This document shows, piece by piece, positions 27,015-34,843 of a stretch of 64,000 bases of DNA. This DNA comes from CAVWSM01 sp963757805 (lineage in GTDB: Bacteria > Actinomycetota > Actinomycetes > Jiangellales > Jiangellaceae). Location: contig CAVWSM010000010.1 in assembly GCA_963757805.1 (NCBI GenBank), positions 1 through 64,000 on the forward strand. The letters run 5' to 3'. The position numbers were made by a program, and so were the translations under genes. The notes under the pieces are model-generated. The model saw nothing but the letters and a program-made list of their open reading frames with translations. It made no database searches and had not been told where the DNA came from. Every line of letters begins with the position of its first letter. Position 1 is the first letter of the stretch.

Positions 27015-28736
27015 ATGGTGAAGGCGTCGTCCGTGCTCGGTCCGCAGCAGCGCCAGGAGGCCTGGCAGCGTCTGGCTGCCGAGAAGTTCGACATCCTCGT
27101 CATCGGTGGCGGCGTCACCGGAGCCGGCACGGCACTGGATGCGGCGACCCGTGGGCTCAAGGTGGCGCTTGTCGAAGCCCGCGACTTTGCCAGCGGCACC
27201 TCATCAAGGTCGAGCAAGCTTTTCCATGGGGGGCTGCGCTATCTCGAGCAGCTCAACTTCGGGCTTGTCCGCGAGGCGCTCCATGAGCGGGAGCTCATGC
27301 TGTCGACGATCGCTCCGCACCTCGTCAAGCCCGTGTTCTTTCTGTATCCGCTCGCTCACCGTGTGTGGGAGCGGCCATATGTCGCGAGCGGGCTGACGAT
27401 GTACGACGTCATGGCCGGCCGCAGGTCCGGCCCGATGCACAAGCACCTCACTCGCACCGGCGCCCGCAAGCTCTTCCCCGCGCTCAAACCGGATGCCTTG
27501 ATCGGGGCGATCAAGTACTACGACGGCCAAGCCGACGACGCCCGGCACACCCTAACGGTGATCCGCACTGCAGCGCAGTACGGCGCCGTCGTTCGCAACT
27601 CCTCCGAGGTCGTGGACTTTCTCCGGGCCGCCGAACGGGTGACGGGCGCCCGCGTGAAGGACACCGACACCGGCGAGGAAATCGAAATCCGGGCCGAGGT
27701 CGTTCTCAACTGCACGGGCGTTTGGACCGACGACCTCCAGTCGCTCACCAAGGGCCGCGGGCGGTTCCACGTGCGGGCCAGCAAGGGCGTGCACATCGTT
27801 GTGCCGCGCGACCGCATCAACAGCGAGATCGGCCTGATCCTGCGCACCGAAAAATCGGTGCTGTTCGTCATCCCTTGGGGCAACCACTGGATCCTCGGCA
27901 CCACCGACACCGACTGGTCGCTCGACAAGGCACACCCCGCGGCGACCCGCACCGACATCGACTACATCCTCGACCACATCAACCAAGTCCTGGCCGTGCC
28001 GCTCACCCACGAAGACATCGAAGGCGTCTACGCCGGGCTTCGGCCACTGCTGTCAGGGGAGAGCGAGAGCACGAGCCAGCTGTCCCGCGAGCACGCGGTG
28101 GCCCGGCCACTGCCGGGGCTCTATTCGATCGCTGGTGGGAAATACACCACCTACCGCGTTATGGCCAAGGATGCGATCGACGCGGCGGCGCAGGACCTGG
28201 CTCGACCGATCCCGCCCAGCACGACCCATCTCGTCCCCTTGGTCGGCGCCGATGGCTATCACGCGCTCATCAACCAGCTTGGTCACCTGGCCGGCGAGTG
28301 GGGCATCCCGGGCTGGCGGGTCGAGCACCTGCTCAACCGCTACGGATCGCTGTCGCACGAGGTCGTCGATCTCGCGGCGGACGACGCCACGTTGCTCGAG
28401 CCGGCGGTCGGCGCGGAGGAATATCTGCGCGCGGAGCTGAAGTATGCGGCCACGCATGAGGGCGCCGCGCACCTCGACGACGTGCTCGCGCGGCGCACCC
28501 GCATCTCCATCGAGACTGCGCACCGCGGCACCGAGACCGCTGACGACGCCGCCTCGCTGATGGGCGACGTGCTCGGCTGGGACGACGGCGCGAAGCGTGC
28601 CGAAGTCGAGGCCTACGCCGCACGAGTCGACGCCGAACGCAAGTCTCAGGAGGTCGCCGACGATGAGTCAGCCGACGCGACGCGCCTCGCGGCCCCGGAC
28701 ACGAGGCATATCACGGTGACGCGCCGCGTCAGCTGA
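27015..28736 (+). CDS. glpD: Glycerol-3-phosphate dehydrogenase, FAD-dependent
   Basis: The 573-residue protein starts at ATG 27015 behind CGGAGG. It has the FAD dinucleotide motif VIGGGVTGAGTALDAATRG, then SSRSSKLFHGGLRYLE (the GlpD signature), the NCTGVWTD segment, IPWGNHWILGTTDTDW, AGGKYTTYRVMA near the end of the FAD domain, and the C-terminal GlpD helical domain. It oxidises glycerol 3-phosphate to dihydroxyacetone phosphate and passes electrons to quinone at the membrane. It diverges from glpFK across about 200 bases, so both units may share a control region. No glpR-like regulator is visible nearby. Confidence 0.94.
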   Translation: MVKASSVLGPQQRQEAWQRLAAEKFDILVIGGGVTGAGTALDAATRGLKVALVEARDFASGTSSRSSKLFHGGLRYLEQLNFGLVREALHERELMLSTIAPHLVKPVFFLYPLAHRVWERPYVASGLTMYDVMAGRRSGPMHKHLTRTGARKLFPALKPDALIGAIKYYDGQADDARHTLTVIRTAAQYGAVVRNSSEVVDFLRAAERVTGARVKDTDTGEEIEIRAEVVLNCTGVWTDDLQSLTKGRGRFHVRASKGVHIVVPRDRINSEIGLILRTEKSVLFVIPWGNHWILGTTDTDWSLDKAHPAATRTDIDYILDHINQVLAVPLTHEDIEGVYAGLRPLLSGESESTSQLSREHAVARPLPGLYSIAGGKYTTYRVMAKDAIDAAAQDLARPIPPSTTHLVPLVGADGYHALINQLGHLAGEWGIPGWRVEHLLNRYGSLSHEVVDLAADDATLLEPAVGAEEYLRAELKYAATHEGAAHLDDVLARRTRISIETAHRGTETADDAASLMGDVLGWDDGAKRAEVEAYAARVDAERKSQEVADDESADATRLAAPDTRHITVTRRVS

Positions 28737-28745
28737 ATGTTGTTG

Positions 28746-28964
28746 TCAGGCGCCTTCGCTGGCGTCGCGCTGCTGCGGCAGTTGCCCGGTCAGCAGGGCG
28801 CGCACCTCGGACTCCCGGTAGCGCCGGTGCCCACCAAGCGTGCGGATGGAGCTCAGCTTTCCCGCCTTGGCCCAGCGGGTCACGGTCTTTGGATCAACGC
28901 GGAACATTGCTGCGACCTCAGCAGGCGTGAGCAGCGGCTCGGCATCGGCGGTACGCGTCGTCAT
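28746..28964 (-). CDS. bldC: BldC-type MerR-family DNA-binding regulator
   Basis: A 72-residue protein consisting of one winged helix-turn-helix: LLTPAEVAAMFRVDPKTVTR then WAKAGKLSSIRTLGGHRRY. Length and sequence match BldC, the small developmental regulator that binds direct repeats cooperatively in streptomycetes and is conserved in many actinobacteria. ATG 28964 has GGAGG seven bases upstream. The downstream order of vdh, a DUF3073 gene and pur genes is the usual actinobacterial neighbourhood as I recall it. It converges on glpD with a nine-base gap. Confidence 0.9.
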   Translation of the reverse strand: MTTRTADAEPLLTPAEVAAMFRVDPKTVTRWAKAGKLSSIRTLGGHRRYRESEVRALLTGQLPQQRDASEGA

Positions 28965-29113
28965 GACGCCTCCAGTAACTCTGGGAGCGATCCCCGTTCC
29001 CGCTCCTTTCCGATATTTCACCCTAGAAAGGCAGATCTGGCCACCCGAATCGGGATGATCATCCAGGATTCGGTCCCATTTGCGCTAGATAGTCACACTC
29101 AGGTGGGTTCTGA

Positions 29114-29953
29114 CTACGAAGCGTGTTCGAGCGCCAGCACGCCCTCCCACCGGGCGACCAAGCGGGCATAAGCCGCTTCCGCGCCCTCCTGGTCGTCGCC
29201 GGCCAGCGCGTCGAGCGCGGCGAGCACCTGTCGTGGCGAGTCATCCTCGGTCAGCGCCTCGTCGGTGAGCAGCTCGACGAGGCCGCCATAGTCGAGCTCC
29301 ACCACGCCGTGCGGGTGGAACGTCTCCAACCAGCGACCGATCTCTTCGACGTGGCCGGTCACTCCGTCGTCGCCGAAAGCCTTACGCAGTACGCGCAACG
29401 CACGGGCAACGCGGCGTCTCGCGTCGGCCATGGTCGTCCGGTAGACGAGACTGCGCTGCGCCGCCGCGAGCTCTAGTCGTCGCTCAGCGTGATCAACGAC
29501 GACGAACCAGCGCGCGGGCACATGCCATGTCGCGGTCAGGATGTGCGGCGCCGCGCCCGGGTTGCGGTCACGCCACGAGGCGTACGCACGGTCGACGTCG
29601 CCGATCATCTGGGTCGACAGAAAGTTGCCGACGACGTGGTCGGGCAGCTCTCCGATCAGCTCGGCGAGGGCGACCCACGATCGCAGCCGGTCCTGGCGCG
29701 GGCAATAGAGCAGCCCGTGGTCGGTGCGCAACACGTACGCCTCATCGGGCTCGGCGTGCGGCACCATGGCCGGCGCCGTGCCCGTGATCCGGCGAAGTGC
29801 ATCGGCGCCCTCTGCGGCCAGCACGGCCTCCCGCGAGGTCGACTCGTCGGCGGGGACGGCGGCGAGCCGCGACCGCTCCGGTTCGGGGAAGGCGGACAGC
29901 GGCTCGTAGACCCGCAAGTAGGCGGCGTACGGCTGACGACGCGGCCCCTTCAC
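29114..29953 (-). CDS. Conserved actinobacterial hypothetical protein
   Basis: A 279-residue soluble protein from GTG 29953 (KGPRRQPYAAYLRVYEPLSAF). The segment YVLRTDHGLLYCPRQDRLRSW and the helical C-terminus (RRRVARALRVLRKAFGDD) look conserved rather than low-complexity, and it has no membrane or signal region. Genes of this type sit between bldC and the amino-acid dehydrogenase in related genomes (recollection, not checked). The function is unknown. The frame extends upstream to 30070, but that part overlaps the intergenic region. Confidence 0.65.
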   Translation of the reverse strand: MKGPRRQPYAAYLRVYEPLSAFPEPERSRLAAVPADESTSREAVLAAEGADALRRITGTAPAMVPHAEPDEAYVLRTDHGLLYCPRQDRLRSWVALAELIGELPDHVVGNFLSTQMIGDVDRAYASWRDRNPGAAPHILTATWHVPARWFVVVDHAERRLELAAAQRSLVYRTTMADARRRVARALRVLRKAFGDDGVTGHVEEIGRWLETFHPHGVVELDYGGLVELLTDEALTEDDSPRQVLAALDALAGDDQEGAEAAYARLVARWEGVLALEHAS

Positions 29954-30123
29954 CCTTGCATCGTGACACGGCGCGCCCGCAAGTGGCTTGCGCACATGCT
30001 GGTTCACGCCGCGGGGTGTCCCGTCTTGTTGCCATCCTCCCCGCCTAGAGTGAGCGGTGCCCCGCACCACCCCCGCGGGACACTCACGTCCCGACCACGA
30101 GTCGGGCTTAGCAGGAGGTCACC

Positions 30124-31197
30124 GTGCCCGAGATCTTCGGCACCGGACATGAGCAGGTCGTCTTCTGTCAGGACGAGGCCAGCGGTCTGCGCGCCGTCAT
30201 CGCCATCCACTCCACCGCGCTCGGGCCGGCTCTGGGTGGGACGCGGTTCTTCCCGTACGAGTCGGAGGCTGCGGCGGTCGAGGACGTGATGCGGCTGTCG
30301 CACGCGATGTCGTACAAGAACGCACTCGCCGGTCTCGACCACGGCGGGGGCAAGGCCGTGATCATCGGCGACCCCGTCCGCGACAAGACCGAGCCGTTGC
30401 TGCGGGCTTACGGGCGGTTCGTCCAGGCGCTCGGCGGGCGCTATGTCACGGCGTGTGACGTCGGCACGTACGTCGAGGACATGGACGTCGTCGCCCGCGA
30501 GTCGACGTTCGTCACCGGCCGCTCACCCGCCGACGGTGGCGCGGGCGACTCCAGCGTGCTCACGGCCATCGGGGTCTTCCACGGCATGCGGGCATCAGCG
30601 CAGCACGTGTGGGGCGCGCCGACGCTGCGTGGACGACGGGTCGGCATCGCCGGCGTCGGAAAGGTCGGCTCCAAGCTGGCCGGGCTGTTGCTCGAGGACG
30701 GCGCCGAGGTCGCGGTCACCGACGTGTCCGCGGCGGCCGTCGAGCGGGTACGGGCCGAGCACCCCCAGATCGACGTGGTCGATGACGTGTCCGAGCTCGT
30801 ACGGTCGGATCTCGACGTCTACTCCCCCTGCGCCCTGGGTGGCGCGCTCGACGACGACACGGTGGGCGTGCTGCGCGCCAAGGTGGTCTGCGGCGGCGCC
30901 AACAACCAGCTCGCGCACCCAGGGGTCGAGAAGGCGTTGGCTGATCATGGAGTGCTCTACGCCCCCGACTACGTCGTCAACGCCGGCGGGGTCATCCAGG
31001 TCGCCGACGAGCTGCAGGGGTTCTCGTTCGAGCGGGCCCGGGCCAAGGCGGAGAAGATCTTCGACACGACGCTGCGCGTTTTCGCCCTGGCCAGCAGCGA
31101 GGGCGTGCCGCCGGCCGTGGCCGCCGACCGGCTGGCCGAGCAGCGGATCATGGCCGTGTCCCGGCTCCGGACGGTCCTGGTGCCGCCGCGCAGCTGA
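30124..31197 (+). CDS. vdh: Valine/leucine dehydrogenase, NAD-dependent
   Basis: A 357-residue Glu/Leu/Phe/Val dehydrogenase. The substrate domain has ALGGTRF and the catalytic Lys in LDHGGGKAVI, with a second conserved Lys in MSYKNALAGL. The Rossmann domain has GIAGVGKVGSKLAGLL. It deaminates branched-chain amino acids to 2-oxo acids with NAD, supplying precursors for branched fatty acids. GTG 30124 lies behind an AGGAGG site. Valine dehydrogenase is the usual assignment for this locus in actinobacteria; leucine dehydrogenase cannot be excluded. Confidence 0.85.
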   Translation: MPEIFGTGHEQVVFCQDEASGLRAVIAIHSTALGPALGGTRFFPYESEAAAVEDVMRLSHAMSYKNALAGLDHGGGKAVIIGDPVRDKTEPLLRAYGRFVQALGGRYVTACDVGTYVEDMDVVARESTFVTGRSPADGGAGDSSVLTAIGVFHGMRASAQHVWGAPTLRGRRVGIAGVGKVGSKLAGLLLEDGAEVAVTDVSAAAVERVRAEHPQIDVVDDVSELVRSDLDVYSPCALGGALDDDTVGVLRAKVVCGGANNQLAHPGVEKALADHGVLYAPDYVVNAGGVIQVADELQGFSFERARAKAEKIFDTTLRVFALASSEGVPPAVAADRLAEQRIMAVSRLRTVLVPPRS

Positions 31198-31304
31198 TCC
31201 CGGCGGCACCTGTGTAGGCTTGGGGATACGAAACAATTGTCATTGGAATAGCGAGGGCGTCCGGCTATCTGGTCGCCCCGGATTTGTGCGAGGGGGTCGA
31301 CCCT

Positions 31305-31550
31305 ATGGGGCGCGGCCGTGCTAAGGCCAAGCAGACGAAGGTTGCCCGCCGTCTGAAGTACGACACGCATGACCCGGATCTGAGCAAGCTCCAGCAAGAG
31401 CTGGGTAGTGGCTCCCCCGAGTCCGTCGACGAGGTCGACGAGAGCGACGACTTCGAGGACGACGACGACCCCTACGCTGCCTATGCCGACTACGTCGCCG
31501 AGCAGGACGAGGACGAGGAAGACGAGCCGCAGGCGCGCCGCCGCGCCTGA
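31305..31550 (+). CDS. DUF3073 domain protein
   Basis: An 81-residue protein starting MGRGRAKAKQTKVARRLKY, the invariant start of DUF3073, followed by a long acidic tail (DDFEDDDDPYAAYADYVAEQ). It is small, highly charged and widespread in actinobacteria next to bldC and purM, with unknown function. ATG 31305 gives the normal family length. Confidence 0.88.
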   Translation: MGRGRAKAKQTKVARRLKYDTHDPDLSKLQQELGSGSPESVDEVDESDDFEDDDDPYAAYADYVAEQDEDEEDEPQARRRA

Positions 31551-31581
31551 GCCGTGGCACTTCCTTCCATCCCCCTTGTGT

Positions 31582-31642
31582 GTTGATCATGGCAAAGGTG
31601 TGATCAATCTTTGCGGATGATCACGGCTTCGCCATGATCAAC
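31582..31642. repeat. 61-bp inverted-repeat element, copy 1
   Basis: 25-bp arms around an 11-bp centre. The outer 12 bases of each arm are GTTGATCATGGC and GCCATGATCAAC, identical in all six copies of the window. The inner arm parts vary between copies. This copy follows the DUF3073 gene (31-base gap) and precedes the DUF559-like gene. Confidence 0.9.
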
Positions 31643-31732
31643 ACGAGTGTGGCCGGGGGGTCGCGGGCTCCAGCGTCGGGGGCTGTGGACAACGCGCGAC
31701 ACGCAACCCGCGCGATCGGCCAGCATCTCCGG

Positions 31733-32620
31733 ATGCGCCAACCACGACCCGTCCCACTCGCTATCGCCCAGCGCCCGTTTCGGCTCAACGAGGCGCTCGG
31801 CTTGGGCGTCACTCCCAACGAGCTCCGTGGTCCGGCCTATCGACAGCTCTTTCGAGACGTCTACGTGGCCGCCGACCTTCCCGATTCCGTCGAGCTCCGC
31901 TGTGATGGGCTGGCGCTCGTACTGCCCAAGTCGGTGGCGTTCTCGCATCACACGGCGGCGAGTCTGTGCGAGCTCCCGGTTCCGGACGAGATCGACATCC
32001 ACATCACCGCCGCCGACCCACGACACGTCCCCCGCAAGCGACCTGGCGTAATCCCGCACGAGTCGATCGGCGAGGCCGACGTCTGGGTCTTTCGAGGCAG
32101 GCGCATGACAACCCCCGAGCGCACCTGGCTCGACCTGGCCCATTCGCTTCACCGAGACGACCTCGTCATCCTGGGTGACGCGATGTTGCGCAAAGAGATC
32201 ACCTCGACAACCGCGCTCTCAGAAGCCCTGACGAGGTGGGGCCGCCGCCGAGGCGTCCTGACTGCCCGCACAGCGCTGCCGTTGCTGCGACCGCGCGTCG
32301 ACTCGCCGATGGAAACGCGTGTCCGGCTGATCCTGGTCGACGCCGGCTTGCCGTGCCCCGAGCCGAACCTCGACATCTACGACGACTGGGGTGGCTGGAT
32401 CGGCCGCCCAGACCTGTCGTACAAGCAACTCAAGATCGGCATCCAGTACGAAGGCGACCACCACCGCAGCTCGCGTAAGCAGTGGATGCGCGACATTGCG
32501 CGCGACGGAACGATGCAAGACCACGGCTGGGAGATCATCAAGGTCACCAGTGACGACGTGTTCGTTCGGCAGCGGCTGTTCGTCAACCGCGTCGCGCAGA
32601 AGATCGCTGAGCGCAGCTGA
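31733..32620 (+). CDS. DUF559/Vsr-like endonuclease-fold protein
   Basis: A 295-residue protein. The N-terminal part (RPFRLNEALGLGVTPNELRG) resembles AbiEi-like winged-helix starts. The C-terminal part has ETRVRLILVDAGLPCPEPN, RPDLSYKQLKIGIQYEGDHH and WEIIKVTSDDVF, the pattern of the DUF559 restriction-endonuclease fold with D, E/Q and K active-site candidates. Such proteins are abundant in actinobacteria and not functionally defined. I use ATG 31733; an upstream ATG at 31634 lies inside the 61-bp repeat. Repeat copies lie on both sides of the gene. Confidence 0.7.
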   Translation: MRQPRPVPLAIAQRPFRLNEALGLGVTPNELRGPAYRQLFRDVYVAADLPDSVELRCDGLALVLPKSVAFSHHTAASLCELPVPDEIDIHITAADPRHVPRKRPGVIPHESIGEADVWVFRGRRMTTPERTWLDLAHSLHRDDLVILGDAMLRKEITSTTALSEALTRWGRRRGVLTARTALPLLRPRVDSPMETRVRLILVDAGLPCPEPNLDIYDDWGGWIGRPDLSYKQLKIGIQYEGDHHRSSRKQWMRDIARDGTMQDHGWEIIKVTSDDVFVRQRLFVNRVAQKIAERS

Positions 32621-32640
32621 ACCCCCTCACCCCCGGCCAT

Positions 32641-32701
32641 GTTGATCATGGCAAAGGCGTGATCAAATCGCGAGAATGATCACGCCTTCGCCATGATCAA
32701 C
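32641..32701. repeat. 61-bp inverted-repeat element, copy 2
   Basis: Same outline as copy 1, with nearly perfect arms (one mismatch). It lies 21 bases after the DUF559-like stop and 20 bases before the convergent purM stop, where it could serve as a two-way terminator. Confidence 0.92.
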
Positions 32702-32720
32702 GCCAAAGAGGGGGGCGGCC

Positions 32721-33788
32721 TCAACGCGGGTGGACCCCGCTCAAAGTCGCCGACCCATCCCCATCGACGATCTCGCCGGCGACCCAGGCGGGCACTCCCC
32801 GATCGCTGAGCCGCGCGACGGCGGCATCGGCCGCGTCGGCCGCGACGACCGCGACCATGCCGACACCCAGGTTGAGGGTGCGCTCGAGCTCGGCCTGTTC
32901 GACGCCGCCGAGCCTCCCCACCAGCCCGAAGATCGGCTGCGAAGTCCAGGTCGAACGATCCAGCCGGGCCGACAGCGTCGCCGGGAGCACGCGGGCGAGG
33001 TTGGCGGCCAGCCCGCCGCCGGTGATGTGCGCCATCGCGTGCACCTCGACGGCGGCGATCAGGTCGAGGCAGTCGAGGGCATAGATGCGGGTCGGCTCGA
33101 GCAGCTCCTCGCCGAGTGTCCGGCCGAGCTCGTCGACGTGCCGGTCAAGCGACAACCCGGCGCGCTGCAGAAGCACATGCCGGACGAGCGAGTAGCCGTT
33201 GGAGTGCAGGCCGCTCGAGGCCATCGCGATCACCGCATCGCCCTCGCGCACCCGGTCAGGCCCCAGCAGCGCATCGGCCTCCACGACACCGGTGGTGGCG
33301 CCAGCCACGTCGTACTCATCCGGGCCCAACAGCCCCGGGTGCTCGGCGGTCTCGCCACCGACCAGCGCGGCGCCCGCGAGCCGGCAACCCTCGGCGATTC
33401 CCGACACGATCGACGCGATGCGCTCGGGCACGACACGGCCGCAGGCGATGTAGTCGGTGACGAACAGCGGCTCCGCCCCACACACCACCAGGTCGTCGAC
33501 GAGCATGCCGACGAGGTCCTGGCCGATGGTGTCGTGCTTGTCGAGTGCCTGCGCGATCGCGACCTTCGTGCCGACCCCGTCGGTCGACGTGGCCAGTAGC
33601 GGGCGCCGCATCGTCGTGAACGCCGCCATGTCGAACAGCCCCGCGAACCCGCCCAGACCCCCCACGACCTCCGGCCGCTGAGCCCGCGCCACGGACGCCT
33701 TCATCAGCTCGACGGCGCGGTCACCGGCCTCGATGTCGACTCCGGCGGCGGCGTAGGAGGCACTGGGCTGCTCGGTCACGCCGCTCAT
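32721..33788 (-). CDS. purM: Phosphoribosylformylglycinamidine cyclo-ligase
   Basis: A 355-residue PurM. It has the ATP-binding start SYAAAGVDIEAGDRAVELMK, then LLATSTDGVGTKV, VGGETAEHPG and ITGGGLAANLARVLP. It closes the imidazole ring to make aminoimidazole ribonucleotide in purine synthesis. ATG 33788 gives family length; the frame extends to 33974 over the neighbouring gene without support. In many actinobacteria it directly follows purF, but here about 2.7 kb separate them. Confidence 0.95.
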   Translation of the reverse strand: MSGVTEQPSASYAAAGVDIEAGDRAVELMKASVARAQRPEVVGGLGGFAGLFDMAAFTTMRRPLLATSTDGVGTKVAIAQALDKHDTIGQDLVGMLVDDLVVCGAEPLFVTDYIACGRVVPERIASIVSGIAEGCRLAGAALVGGETAEHPGLLGPDEYDVAGATTGVVEADALLGPDRVREGDAVIAMASSGLHSNGYSLVRHVLLQRAGLSLDRHVDELGRTLGEELLEPTRIYALDCLDLIAAVEVHAMAHITGGGLAANLARVLPATLSARLDRSTWTSQPIFGLVGRLGGVEQAELERTLNLGVGMVAVVAADAADAAVARLSDRGVPAWVAGEIVDGDGSATLSGVHPR

Positions 33789-33811
33789 TGTCGCGTACGT
33801 GCCGGACGCGC

Positions 33812-34843
33812 TCAGACCGCCAGTGGCACCCGAGGCCGATGGCCGTTCTGCTCGCAGTCGAAGCACCCGCTCGGCCGTGACCGGGGCGGCGGCGCACCCT
33901 CGTCGGCCGCCGCCAGCGCGGCGACGAACGTGTCGGTCAGCGGAAGCCCGGTGCGCTCCTCCACGAACAGCCACTGTCCCGACGGGTTGACCTCGAAGAA
34001 CACGTGCTCGCCGTCGGGACGAACACGCATGTCGATCGCGCCGTAGACCAGGCCAAGCCGCCGCATCAGCCGCAGCAGCCGGGCCTCGACCTCGGCCGGC
34101 AGGTCGTACGGGCGCATCGGCACTGTCTCGAGCTCCAGCCGGAAGTCGAGCGAGTAGGCCAACGACCCGGAGTCGATCGCAACCGCCTGCACCCGGTCGC
34201 CGACGACGGTGATGCGCAGGTCGGTATCCCCAGGCACGTACTCCTGGAAGATCACCGGTGCGTGCCGGACCAGGTCGAGCCGGTCGACCTCGGCGTCACG
34301 CAGCACCCGCGTCTCCCGCCAGGCCTGCTCCTGCGCGAGGAACGACTTGTAGACCGTCCGTACCGGGCCGAGGTTGGTGACAAACTGTCGCGCCCGGTCG
34401 GGGTCGTTGGTGATGACCGTACGGGGCACCGACAGGCCGGCCAGCGCGGCCTCGCGCAGCTGGTACGGCTTGTGCGTCGCCCGCTCGTCGCGCAGCGGGT
34501 CGTTGATCCACGCGACCTGGAGCAACGCCCGCAGCCCCTCGAGCCCCTCGTGGCACTCCGTCAGCGCAAACTGCACCGCCGCCGGATCGGTCACCCCAGG
34601 GTCGAGGGTCATGGGCAGCGGTCGCCGCCACCACGCAGCCCGGCACGCCGCAAGGTCGTGCTCCCTCCCGCCCACGCGCAGCCACAGCTCCGGATAGGGC
34701 GACGCGTCGTAGGCGATCGTGACCGATGAGTCGACGGGAAACTGCCCCGAGTCGAGGACGACCACCTCGTGACCCCGATGCTCCAGTCGAGACACCACGG
34801 GTGCGAGGTGGTCGTCGCCCGGATGCGACTCGACGAGGATCAC
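33812..34843 (-). CDS. ATP-grasp ligase, graspetide-maturase (MvdD/RimK-like) type
   Basis: A 343-residue ATP-grasp enzyme. The N-terminal domain begins MILVESHPGDDHLAPVVSRL and has the WWRRPLP segment. The core has VIFQEYVPGDTDLRITVVGD and GAIDMRVRPDGEHVFFEVNPSGQWLF followed by the GLPLTDTF helix, as in maturases that form side-chain lactone or lactam links in graspetides. A short tail contains a Cys pair (GCFDCEQNGH). GTG 34843 overlaps the stop of the astacin-repeat gene (GTGA), so the two proteins are made together. I infer that it modifies the repeats in that protein. A glutamate-ligase role on another protein is the alternative. Confidence 0.8.
   Translation of the reverse strand: MILVESHPGDDHLAPVVSRLEHRGHEVVVLDSGQFPVDSSVTIAYDASPYPELWLRVGGREHDLAACRAAWWRRPLPMTLDPGVTDPAAVQFALTECHEGLEGLRALLQVAWINDPLRDERATHKPYQLREAALAGLSVPRTVITNDPDRARQFVTNLGPVRTVYKSFLAQEQAWRETRVLRDAEVDRLDLVRHAPVIFQEYVPGDTDLRITVVGDRVQAVAIDSGSLAYSLDFRLELETVPMRPYDLPAEVEARLLRLMRRLGLVYGAIDMRVRPDGEHVFFEVNPSGQWLFVEERTGLPLTDTFVAALAAADEGAPPPRSRPSGCFDCEQNGHRPRVPLAV

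Noticed and set aside
31634..31732. Upstream ATG for the DUF559-like gene
   Set aside because: The ATG lies inside the conserved right arm of repeat copy 1, and the added residues are not domain-like.
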